Positions 1 through 7,097 of a DNA stretch of 28,099 nucleotides are shown piece by piece. The position numbers and the translations under genes are program-made. Position 1 is the first letter of the stretch; every line of letters begins with the position of its first letter. The stretch covers positions 1 to 28,099 of the forward strand of contig DASZDK010000025.1 of assembly GCA_035942035.1 (NCBI GenBank). Direction: 5' to 3'. The notes under the pieces were generated by a model, which saw only the letters and a list, made by a program, of their open reading frames with translations, was not told the DNA's origin and made no database searches. This stretch comes from JAHWJR01 sp035942035 (GTDB taxonomy: Bacteria > Actinomycetota > Acidimicrobiia > Acidimicrobiales > CADCSY01).

Positions 1-314
1 GGGCCGGCGCCCTTGAAGCGGACGTAGTACCTGAACGCCGAGGCGTCGGAGACGACGCCCTCGTCGGCGAGCAGCTCGGCGATGCCGGCCGTGCTGGTGC
101 CGTCGGGGATGGACACTGCCACCTCCTCGCCCGGTCCGCCCGAGGGGTTGATCTTGCCCCGGACCCACAGACCGGCCGCCACCGTCGCCACCACCAGGAG
201 GGCGACGACGATGCCGATGGCCGCCAGCAGGCGACCACCGCGCCGGCGCTCGTGCTCCCGCGGCTGCGGTGGCTCGGCACCGTGGTGCTCCTGGTCGAAC
301 AGCAACTTGCTCAC
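1..314 (-). CDS. mltG: MltG-like endolytic transglycosylase, N-terminal part (cut by window edge)
   Basis: About 104 codons are visible; the rest lies beyond base 1. The family cleaves nascent peptidoglycan at the outer face of the membrane and terminates glycan strands. Seen: a charged cytoplasmic tail rich in His, Arg and Glu (residues 1-27), one membrane segment (about 29-51, LLAAIGIVVALLVV...), then the start of the outer LysM-like part with VSIPDGTSTAGIAELLADEG and SDASAFRYYVRFKG. That pattern (V-IP-G-S---IA-LL---G-V-S---F) is typical of YceG/MltG. The GTG start at 314-312 overlaps the ruvX stop by 4 bases (GTGA), so translation is probably coupled. Position right after alaS and ruvX is the normal actinobacterial place for mltG. 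The catalytic Glu lies in the missing part, so activity cannot be judged. Confidence 0.85.
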   Translation of the reverse strand, partial: MSKLLFDQEHHGAEPPQPREHERRRGGRLLAAIGIVVALLVVATVAAGLWVRGKINPSGGPGEEVAVSIPDGTSTAGIAELLADEGVVSDASAFRYYVRFKGAG

Positions 315-742
315 ATCTCCCCCTCGTCGCGGTCCCGCCCGTCGAGCCATGATTGCAGGAGCACCGCAGCCGCCACCTTGTCGATCACCGCCCGCCGGGC
401 GCTCGCCTTGGTGCCGGCCTCCCTCAGCGTCCGCTCGGCGGTCACGGTCGACAGGCGCTCGTCGTGGCACTCCACCGGAACGGGGAGGGCGGCCCGCAGC
501 TGCTCCACCTCGTCGAGCACCTGGCGGGCCGCCGGCCCCGTGCGCCCGTTCAGCGACAGGGGCAAGCCCACCACCACCCGCTCCGCCTCCACCTCGGCGA
601 CCAGGTCGGCCACCGCCCGGTGATCGCGACCGCGGTCGCCGGTCCGGTGCAGGACGACGTACGGCGAGGCCATGGCGCCACTGGGGTCGCTCACCGCCAC
701 ACCGATCCGCCGGGTGCCGATGTCGAGCCCGAGGACCCTCAC
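311..742 (-). CDS. ruvX: RuvX/YqgF, Holliday-junction-resolvase-fold pre-16S rRNA nuclease
   Basis: 143 aa, normal length for the family. RNase H-like fold; the family takes part in maturing the 5' end of 16S rRNA. Seen: N-terminal LGLDIGTRRIGVAVSD with the first acidic residue at D7, the central VVVGLPLSLNGRTG, the conserved DERLST, and a C-terminal IDKVAAAVLLQSWLD with the last acidic residue. The start is GTG at 742-740. No Shine-Dalgarno sequence precedes it, but TAGTGC sits exactly 6 bases upstream (754-749), so a leaderless transcript in addition to readthrough from alaS is possible. The gap to alaS is 72 bases; the 3' end overlaps mltG by 4 bases. The alaS-ruvX-mltG order supports the call. 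Confidence 0.93.
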   Translation of the reverse strand: MRVLGLDIGTRRIGVAVSDPSGAMASPYVVLHRTGDRGRDHRAVADLVAEVEAERVVVGLPLSLNGRTGPAARQVLDEVEQLRAALPVPVECHDERLSTVTAERTLREAGTKASARRAVIDKVAAAVLLQSWLDGRDRDEGEM

Positions 743-814
743 GACCGCACTACTGCGGGTTGCTCCCGAGGGGACGACGGCGCCGGACGGGCCCCCGCAG
801 GCCAGGCGCCTGGT

Positions 815-3394
815 TCACGCCACGCCGGCCGCGGCGCGGGCCTCGGCCAGGGCGTCGTCGATCCGCTCGACGTGGCGGCCGCCGGCCACGGCCAGGTCGG
901 GAGCGCGCCCGCCGCCGCCGCCAACGGTGCGGGCTGCGCCGGCGATCAGCTCGGACGCCACCAACCCGCTGTCCGGCGTGACCGCCGCCACCAGGGCGAC
1001 GCCGCCACCAGGAGGCGCACCCCCGAGCACCACCGCCCGGATGTCGGGACGGTCGCGCATGGCCACGGCCAGGTCCCTGAGCTCGTCGCGGGACACGCCG
1101 TCGCGCCGGGCCACCACCACGCCGTCGACGGCGTCGGCGACGAGCGCGGCGGCCGCGGCCCGGGCCGCCTCCCGGCGCGCCGCCCGGGCCTCGTCGCGCA
1201 GCGCCTTGAGCTCGTCTCGCAGCCGCTCGACCCCCGCCGTCACCTCGTCAGGGGGCACGGCCAGCAGAGCGGCGGCCCGCACCAGCTGCTCGTGCTCCCG
1301 GCGAGCCTCCTGCAGGCTCCCGGTGCCCGTGGTGGCCACGATCCGGCGCTGGTTGGCCCCGATCGAGCCCTCGGAGATGATGCGGATGGGCCCGATCTCG
1401 CCCAGGGCGCCCACGTGGGTGCCGCCGCACAGCTCGACCGAGTGGCGGCCGGCCTCCAACACCCGCACCACCTCGCCGTACTTCTCGCCGAAGAAGGCGA
1501 CGGCTCCGACCTCGGCCGCCTGCTGGCGGCTGGTCTCGTAGTGCCGGACCCGATCGTTGGCCAGGACCTCCCGGTTGGCCAGGTCCTCGATGGCCGCCAG
1601 CTCGTCCGGTGTGACCGCCGCATAGTGGCTGAAGTCGAAGCGTAGGTAGTCGGGCGCCACCAGCGAGCCCTGCTGCTTGACGTGATCGCCCAGGACCTCG
1701 CGCAGGGCCCAGTGCAGGATGTGGGTCCCGGTGTGGTTGCGGCGGATGGCCTGGCGGCGCTCGACGTCGATGCCGGCCAGCGCCGCCTGCCCCGGGCGGA
1801 GCTGGCCCTCGACCACCCGGGCGGTGTGGCGGTAGAGCCCGGGCAGGGCGTAGGTGGTGTCGAGCACCTCGGCCCGGCCGGTGTCGGTGGCGATGGTGCC
1901 GGTGTCGCCCACCTGGCCGCCGGCCTCGGCGTAGAACGGGGTGCGGTCGAGGAAGACCTCGACGGTGCCCTCGTCACGGGGAATGACGGCCAGCACCCTG
2001 GCCTTGCTCTCGTGCTCCTCCCTGCCGGTGAACTCGGTGGTACCGAACTGCTCGAGCAGCTCGCGATAGGCGTCGACCGGAGCGCTGGCGTCCGTCTCCT
2101 TGCGGGCCTCCTTGGCCCGTGCCCGCTGCTCGGCCATGGCGGCGTCGAATCCGGCGACGTCGACCTCCACGCCCCGCTCGCCGGCGATCTCCTGGGTGAC
2201 CTCCAGGGGGAAGCCGAAGGTGTCGTGGAGCTTGAACGCGGTGGCGCCCGGGAGCACGCCGCCGGGGGCCCGAGCCAACTCGTCGTCGAGGATGCTCGAC
2301 CCCGCCCGCAGCGTGGAGCGGAACCGCTCCTCCTCCCGAGCCACCACGCCGAGCACGAAATCGCGGTTGTCGACCAGCTCCGGGTAGGCGTCGCCCATGA
2401 CCTCCACCGTGGCCTCGACCAGCCCGGGCGTGACCAGCTTGTCGACTCCGAGCAGGAAGGCGTGGCGAACGGCCCGGCGGATGATCCGGCGCAGCACGTA
2501 GCCGCGGTCCTCGTTGGACGGGAAGACCCCGTCGCTCACCAGGAAGGTCATGGTGCGGCCGTGGTCGGCGAGGATGCGCAAGGCCACGTCGACCTGGTCG
2601 TCCCGCCCGGTCGAGCGGCCGGTGGCCGACTGGGCGGCGTCGACCATGTGGCGCATCACGTCGGTGTCGAAGGCGGTGGGCACGCCCTGGACCAACATCA
2701 GCCAGCGCTCGAGGCCTCCGCCGGTGTCGACGTTGCGCCGGGGCAGGTCGAGCAGCGTGCCATCGGGCTGGCGGTCGTACTGGGTGAACACCAGGTTCCA
2801 GAACTCGATGTAGCGGTCGCCGCCGCCGACGGCGGGGCCGCCACCCTCCCCCCACTCCGGACCGCAGTCGAGGTGGATCTCCGAGCAGGGCCCGCAGGGT
2901 CCGCTCTCGCCCATCTCCCAGAAGTTCTCCTTGCCCATGCGCTGGATGCGCTCGAGCGGCAGGCCCACCGCCTCGTGCCAAATGGCCTCGGCCTCGTCGT
3001 CGCTCTCGTGCACCGTGACCCAGATGCGGTCACCGTCGAAGCCCACCACCTCGGTCACCAGCTCCCACGCCCACGGGATGGCCTCGGCCTTGAAGTAGTC
3101 GCCGAAGCTGAAGTTGCCGAGCATCTCGAAGAAGGTCAGGTGCCGACGGGTGCGACCCAGCTCGGCGATGTCGTTGTGCTTGCCGCTCAGGCGCACGCAC
3201 TTCTGGATCGAGTCCGCCCGGGGCCAGGGCGGCGCCTCCTCACCCAGGAAATAGGGGACGAACTGCATCATCCCCGAGTTGGTGAACATGGGCGCCGTGG
3301 GGTGATGCGGGATCAACCCGGCCGACGCCACCGTGGTGTGGCCTCGCTCCTCGAAGAACGACGTAAAGGCGCGCCGGAGCTCGGAGGCGTTCAT
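815..3394 (-). CDS. alaS: Alanyl-tRNA synthetase
   Basis: 859 aa, close to the usual 870-900. Charges tRNA-Ala with alanine in the cytoplasm and edits mischarged Ser and Gly. Seen: class II catalytic core with FTNSGMMQFVPYFLG, CVRLSGKHNDIAELG and the motif-2 region RRHLTFFEMLGNFSFGDYF (about 84-101); the editing domain with HTGTHILH and the zinc ligands VELCGGTH; then a coiled Arg/Ala-rich helix and the C-Ala domain with the glycine-rich GGGGGRAPDLAVAGG near the end. All key motifs are intact. The ATG at 3394 is preceded by GAAAGGGTC and by TACCCT (3409-3404, a TAnnnT box), and ACCCT-GAA-AGGGT forms a 5-base-pair inverted repeat just before the start. Long open frames on the opposite strand here are shadows caused by the high GC. 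Confidence 0.98.
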   Translation of the reverse strand: MNASELRRAFTSFFEERGHTTVASAGLIPHHPTAPMFTNSGMMQFVPYFLGEEAPPWPRADSIQKCVRLSGKHNDIAELGRTRRHLTFFEMLGNFSFGDYFKAEAIPWAWELVTEVVGFDGDRIWVTVHESDDEAEAIWHEAVGLPLERIQRMGKENFWEMGESGPCGPCSEIHLDCGPEWGEGGGPAVGGGDRYIEFWNLVFTQYDRQPDGTLLDLPRRNVDTGGGLERWLMLVQGVPTAFDTDVMRHMVDAAQSATGRSTGRDDQVDVALRILADHGRTMTFLVSDGVFPSNEDRGYVLRRIIRRAVRHAFLLGVDKLVTPGLVEATVEVMGDAYPELVDNRDFVLGVVAREEERFRSTLRAGSSILDDELARAPGGVLPGATAFKLHDTFGFPLEVTQEIAGERGVEVDVAGFDAAMAEQRARAKEARKETDASAPVDAYRELLEQFGTTEFTGREEHESKARVLAVIPRDEGTVEVFLDRTPFYAEAGGQVGDTGTIATDTGRAEVLDTTYALPGLYRHTARVVEGQLRPGQAALAGIDVERRQAIRRNHTGTHILHWALREVLGDHVKQQGSLVAPDYLRFDFSHYAAVTPDELAAIEDLANREVLANDRVRHYETSRQQAAEVGAVAFFGEKYGEVVRVLEAGRHSVELCGGTHVGALGEIGPIRIISEGSIGANQRRIVATTGTGSLQEARREHEQLVRAAALLAVPPDEVTAGVERLRDELKALRDEARAARREAARAAAAALVADAVDGVVVARRDGVSRDELRDLAVAMRDRPDIRAVVLGGAPPGGGVALVAAVTPDSGLVASELIAGAARTVGGGGGRAPDLAVAGGRHVERIDDALAEARAAAGVA

Positions 3395-3428
3395 GACCCT
3401 TTCAGGGTACCGGCGCTTCCCGCCGCGG

Positions 3429-3650
3429 TCAGCCGGGCAATGCTCGGCGCAGCTCGGCCTCCCGCTCCCGCATGGCGACCCGGCCCTCGTGGACGGCGGC
3501 CCGCACGTCGTCGCCCAGGCGGTGCACCGCGCCCACCACCTCGCCGCTCACCCGCTGGGGTTGGTAGCGCTCGACCGTGTTGCGCACCCGCCGGCGGACC
3601 CAGAACGAGGCGACCACCCCCACGCCCATCCAGAGCAACCGCTTGAACAC
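3429..3650 (-). CDS. Small membrane-associated protein between DUF948 gene and alaS
   Basis: 73 aa from a GTG start. Seen: a short hydrophobic stretch near the N-terminus (LLWMGVGVVASFWV) followed by basic RRRVRN and then a charged, helical C-terminal half ending in REREAELRRALPG. No enzyme motif. It starts 10 bases after the DUF948 gene ends and stops 34 bases before alaS, in the same direction. Actinobacteria often carry such a short membrane-anchored helical protein at this place, so it is likely a real conserved gene, but its function is unknown. An internal ATG at residue 8 is a possible alternative start and would shorten the hydrophobic part. The pairing with a DUF948 protein suggests a membrane-linked role; that is inference. 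Confidence 0.7.
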   Translation of the reverse strand: MFKRLLWMGVGVVASFWVRRRVRNTVERYQPQRVSGEVVGAVHRLGDDVRAAVHEGRVAMREREAELRRALPG

Positions 3651-3659
3651 TCCGGGCTC

Positions 3660-4013
3660 TCAGCGTCGCCGGAGGGCCTTGGCCGCCCGGCTGGTGCCGG
3701 TGCCGAGAGCCATGGCCTTGATGATGGGGTTGGAGATGGCGAGGTAGGCCAGGCGGGAGGCGGAGTCCATCCGGCCCGAGACCGTGCGGGCCGACTCGAG
3801 CAGATCGTCGATCTGCTGCAGTCGGGCCTCGTTGCCGGCGACCGTGCGCTGGAGCTCGTGCACCACCGGCAGCGTCTCGGCGCGCAGCTGATCGACGGTG
3901 TCGCGCATGCTCGCCAGCGTGCGAAAAAGTGCCACGACGCCGAGGGCGAGCAGCACCACCGCCGCCACGCTGCAGATGGAGACGATGAGGGCGGCCAGCT
4001 CTCCGGCGGTCAT
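3660..4013 (-). CDS. DUF948-type membrane protein
   Basis: 117 aa. Seen: one N-terminal membrane segment (about residues 6-29, LAALIVSICSVAAVVLLALG), then a long helical region with heptad-like hydrophobic spacing (VDQLRAETLPVVHELQ and LQQIDDLLESARTV), and a short segment LAYLAISNPIIKAMALG before a basic tail AAKALRRR. This layout matches the DUF948 family, single-pass proteins with a coiled-coil domain, some described as general-stress proteins. Exact function unknown. The ATG at 4013-4011 overlaps the rarA stop (ATGA), so it is probably translated together with rarA. It belongs to the conserved rarA-alaS block. Confidence 0.82.
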   Translation of the reverse strand: MTAGELAALIVSICSVAAVVLLALGVVALFRTLASMRDTVDQLRAETLPVVHELQRTVAGNEARLQQIDDLLESARTVSGRMDSASRLAYLAISNPIIKAMALGTGTSRAAKALRRR

Positions 4014-5314
4014 TCGCCGGCCCCTGCCTCGCCACTGCCTCGCGCTGTCATGCGCCTGGCGACCTCCTCCTCGTGGCCGGCGCCAGAGGGCTCGTAGTAC
4101 ACCCGGCCGGCGACCTCTTGGGGCCGGTGCTCCTGGGCCACCCAGCTCCCCGGGTGGTCGTGAGGATAGTCGTAGCCCGCCCCGTGGCCGAGCGACGCCG
4201 CTCCCCGGTAGTGGGCGTCCCGCAGGTGGGCGGGCACCTCGCCGGCGGGCCGTTGGGCCACGTCGGCCTCCGCCCGCCCCAACGCGACGATGACACGGTT
4301 GGACTTGGGCGCAGTGGCCAGGTGGAGCACCGCCTGCGCCAGGTTGAGCCGGGCCTCGGGCAGACCCACCACCTCGACCGCCCGAGCGGCGGCATCAGCC
4401 ACGAGCAGCGACTCGGGATCGGCCATGCCGATGTCCTCGGAGGCGAGCACGACCAGCCGGCGCGCGACGAAACGTGCGTCCTCTCCGGCGGCCAGCATCC
4501 GGGCCAGCCAGTACAGGCCGGCGTCGGGGTCGCTGCCCCGGATCGATTTGATGAACGCCGACACCACGTCGTAGTGCTCGTCCCGCCCGTAGCGAAGCGC
4601 ACGGCTGTCGAGCGCCGCCTCGGCACCGCCGAGCGTGACCCGGCGGTCCTCGGCCAGGGCCAGCGCCACCTCCAGGGCGCCGAGGGCGGCCCGGGCGTCG
4701 CCGCCGGCCCGGTCGGCCAGGTGGGCGAGCGCGTCGTCGTCGGCGGTGGCGCCCTCGACGTCGAGCGCCCGGCGCAGGAGCACCACCACGGCGTCCGCCG
4801 TCAAGGGCTGCAGGCGGAACAGCGTCGAGCGGCTGAGCAGCGGGGCGTTGACCTCGAAGTACGGGTTCTCGGTGGTGGCGCCCACCAGGGTGAGCAGGCC
4901 GTCCTCCACCGAGGGCAAGAGGGCGTCCTGCTGGGCCCGGTTGAAGCGGTGCACCTCGTCGAGGAACAAGATCGTCCCCTGCCCCCGCTCCCCCAGGCGC
5001 CGGCGGGCGCCCTCCACCACCTCGCGCACGTCCTTCACCCCGGCGGCGACGGCCGAGCGCTGCTCGAACGCCCGGCGGGTGGTACCGGCAACGAGGCGGG
5101 CCAGCGTGGTCTTGCCGGTGCCGGGCGGGCCCCACAGGATCACCGAGGACAGGCGGTCGGACTCGATCAGCCGGCGCAGGGGGCGCCCGGGTCCGAGCAG
5201 GTGGTCCTGGCCCACCACCTCGTCGAGCGTGCGGGGGCGCAGCCGGGCGGCCAGCGGGGCCGAGGTCGCCGCTCGCTCCTCGGCCGCTGCCCCGAACAGG
5301 TCGTCGGCGGCCAC
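4010..5314 (-). CDS. rarA: RarA/MgsA replication-associated recombination AAA+ ATPase
   Basis: 434 aa with a GTG start at 5314; the open frame runs further upstream but overlaps aspS there, and the conserved AADDLFG N-terminus begins at this GTG. The family acts at stalled replication forks, is related to clamp-loader subunits and binds SSB. Seen: LRPRTLDEVVGQDHLL, Walker A GPPGTGKTT (62-70), Walker B ILFLDEVHRF (D119, E120), sensor 1 GATTENP (N150), the ALLSR arginine-finger region, and the C-terminal tetramerisation part with SAFIKSIRGSDPDAGLYWLA, a family hallmark. The gene follows aspS by 29 bases and overlaps the DUF948 gene by 4. Length and motifs are complete. Confidence 0.95.
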   Translation of the reverse strand: MAADDLFGAAAEERAATSAPLAARLRPRTLDEVVGQDHLLGPGRPLRRLIESDRLSSVILWGPPGTGKTTLARLVAGTTRRAFEQRSAVAAGVKDVREVVEGARRRLGERGQGTILFLDEVHRFNRAQQDALLPSVEDGLLTLVGATTENPYFEVNAPLLSRSTLFRLQPLTADAVVVLLRRALDVEGATADDDALAHLADRAGGDARAALGALEVALALAEDRRVTLGGAEAALDSRALRYGRDEHYDVVSAFIKSIRGSDPDAGLYWLARMLAAGEDARFVARRLVVLASEDIGMADPESLLVADAAARAVEVVGLPEARLNLAQAVLHLATAPKSNRVIVALGRAEADVAQRPAGEVPAHLRDAHYRGAASLGHGAGYDYPHDHPGSWVAQEHRPQEVAGRVYYEPSGAGHEEEVARRMTARGSGEAGAGE

Positions 5315-5343
5315 GAGCCGACCGTACCGGGTGGCGGCCTCGC

Positions 5344-6609
5344 CTACGGGCGGAGACGGTCCCGGCCGCGGTGGAGGAAGGTCACGTCCCGCACGTCGTG
5401 GCGCCCGAGCAGGCACATGAGCATCCGGGTCAGGCCGAAGCCGAAGCCGCCGTGGGGGGGGCACCCGAAACGGAAGCAGTCGAGGTAGTAGTCGATGGGC
5501 TCGAGCGCCACCCCACGGTCGCGGGCTTGGCCCACCAACCGGTCGTAACGGTGCTCGCGCTGCGCGCCGGTGGTGACCTCGAGGCCCTTCCACAGCAGGT
5601 CGAAGCTGCGGGTCAGGTCCGAGCCGTCCTCGGTGCGCATGTGGTAGAAGGGCCGCGTCGCTGCCGGGTACTCGGTGACGAACACCAGCTCGTGGCCGTG
5701 CTCGCGGACCACGTGCTCGCCCAGGACCCGCTCCCCCGCCGGGTCGAGGTCGCCCGGCGGCTGGGCCGGCCCCGCCTTCTCCACGATGGTGCGAGCGGCC
5801 TCCAGGGGGATCCGGGGGAACGGCACCTCGGGCACCACCACCTCCACCCCGAAGGTGCGGCGGATGTCATCACCGTGCTCGGCCGCCACCTCGGCCACCA
5901 CCTGGTGCAACCAGCGTTCCTCGAAGGCCATCACGTCCTCGGCCGAGGCGATCCACGACAGCTCGACGTCGACGCTGACGAACTCGGTGTCGTGGCGGTC
6001 GGTGACGTGCGGGTTGGCCCGGAACACCGGGCCGATCTCGAACACCCGCTCGAAGCCGGCGGCCATGGCCATCTGCTTGTAGAACTGCGGGGATTGGGCC
6101 AGGTAGGCGTCGGCGCCGAAGTAGCCGACGGTGAACAGCTCCCGCCCGGAGGCGTTGGGGTGCGAGCGCAGCTTGGGCGAGTGCAGCTCGACGAAGCCGT
6201 CGTCGGCCCACAGCCGGCGCATGGCCCGCTCGGCCGTGGTCTGCACCTCGAAGGTGAGCAGATTGGGGCGGCGGCGCAGGTCGAGGAAGCGCCAGTCGAG
6301 GCGCTGGTGCAGCGGCGAGGAGGCGTCGACGGGCAGCGGGGCCAGGACGCGGCCGACCACTTCCACCACGTCCACGGCGACGGCCACGCCGCCGTCCTCG
6401 CTCGCCACGACGGTGCCGGTGGCGTCGACGGCCGCCTCCTCGGTCATCCCCGCGCTGGGAGCCGCCAACACCAGCCGGCCGACACCGGTGCGGTCGCGCA
6501 GCAGGAGGAGGCGTCCGTCGTCGTGCACGCCGGCCACCCAGCCGCAGACCCGCACCCGCACCCCGCGCTGTTCGGGAAGCCCGGCGACGGGGACGCGCTC
6601 GACGCTCAC
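5344..6609 (-). CDS. aspS: Aspartyl-tRNA synthetase, archaeal-type (aspartate--tRNA(Asp/Asn) ligase)
   Basis: 421 aa from the GTG that overlaps the VOC stop (GTGA, 6609-6606). Bacterial AspRS is about 590 aa with a GAD insertion; this one lacks that insertion and has the size of the archaeal/eukaryal class. Seen: an N-terminal OB-fold anticodon domain with VRVCGWVAGVHDDGRLLLL; motif 2 GPVFRANPHVTDRHDTEF; the PATRPFYHM segment; SFDLLWKGLEVTTGAQREH; GCPPHGGFGFGLTRMLM as motif 3; and an end in RDRLRP. These match the non-discriminating group that also charges tRNA-Asn, needing GatCAB afterwards. From memory of the Thermococcus enzyme, residue 26 is Trp in discriminating and His in non-discriminating forms; here it is Ala, so specificity is open. 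The position beside rarA is the normal actinobacterial aspS locus. Confidence 0.9.
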   Translation of the reverse strand: MSVERVPVAGLPEQRGVRVRVCGWVAGVHDDGRLLLLRDRTGVGRLVLAAPSAGMTEEAAVDATGTVVASEDGGVAVAVDVVEVVGRVLAPLPVDASSPLHQRLDWRFLDLRRRPNLLTFEVQTTAERAMRRLWADDGFVELHSPKLRSHPNASGRELFTVGYFGADAYLAQSPQFYKQMAMAAGFERVFEIGPVFRANPHVTDRHDTEFVSVDVELSWIASAEDVMAFEERWLHQVVAEVAAEHGDDIRRTFGVEVVVPEVPFPRIPLEAARTIVEKAGPAQPPGDLDPAGERVLGEHVVREHGHELVFVTEYPAATRPFYHMRTEDGSDLTRSFDLLWKGLEVTTGAQREHRYDRLVGQARDRGVALEPIDYYLDCFRFGCPPHGGFGFGLTRMLMCLLGRHDVRDVTFLHRGRDRLRP

Positions 6610-7097
6610 CGGCGCCCGTGCCCGGGCGGGGGCTGGAACAGCTCGATGGTGACGCCATCGGGGTCGCGCAGATAGGCGAGCTTGGCGCCCTCCAGGGGGC
6701 CGGCCTGCACCTCGATGGGCGCGGGGCTCACCGGCTCGGCCCCGCAGGCCACGGCGTGGGGGTGGGCGGCGTCCATGTCCTCGACCCGGAGGCAGAGGTG
6801 GACGTTTCCGGGATGGGCGGTGCCGGCAGGGTTGGGGTGGTCGTCGCGGTCGAGGTACTCGAGCAGCTCCAGGGCGATCCCCCCAGGGAGGTCGACCCAG
6901 CACCGGCGGATGCGCACCCCCGGGTAGCCGACCATGGTGGCCACGCCCGGTCCGTCCAGGACCGTGCGGTCGCGGGCGGTCACGCCCAGCACCGCCTCCC
7001 AGAAGGCGGCCGCACGTTCGAGATCGGCGACGGTGACGCCCACGTGGTGGACGGCGGCGAAGGAGCCGGCAGCGTCGGTGGCCGGCCCGGTGCTCAC
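6606..7097 (-). CDS. VOC-family (glyoxalase fold) protein
   Basis: 163 aa from a GTG that overlaps the aminotransferase stop (GTGA). The fold uses two beta-alpha-beta-beta-beta units and a divalent metal for isomerase, epimerase, dioxygenase or lyase reactions. Seen: first unit HHVGVTVADLERAAAFWEAV (metal ligand H18), then IALELLEYLDRDD with a Glu ligand; second unit GNVHLCLRVEDMDAAH with a His ligand and LAYLRDPDGVTIELFQ with the last Glu. All four canonical ligands are therefore present, as in glyoxalase I and methylmalonyl-CoA epimerase relatives. The substrate is unknown. It sits between an aminotransferase and aspS in an overlapped run, which suggests a part in the same small-molecule pathway as the aminotransferase and glycosyltransferase. 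Confidence 0.85.
   Translation of the reverse strand: MSTGPATDAAGSFAAVHHVGVTVADLERAAAFWEAVLGVTARDRTVLDGPGVATMVGYPGVRIRRCWVDLPGGIALELLEYLDRDDHPNPAGTAHPGNVHLCLRVEDMDAAHPHAVACGAEPVSPAPIEVQAGPLEGAKLAYLRDPDGVTIELFQPPPGHGRR

Noticed and set aside
802..813. Perfect 12-base palindrome CCAGGCGCCTGG near the alaS stop
   Set aside because: No loop for a hairpin and no regulator context; expected by chance in this GC content.
1682..3646. 654-codon open frame on plus, opposite alaS
   Set aside because: Antisense shadow of alaS; no family motif, composition reflects the high GC of the opposite strand.
4073..5488. 471-codon open frame on plus opposite rarA
   Set aside because: Antisense shadow; rarA motifs on minus are complete.
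5344..6609. Asparaginyl-tRNA synthetase
   Set aside because: The RDRLRP end and the PATRPFYHM and TGAQREH motifs fit archaeal-type AspRS better than AsnRS.
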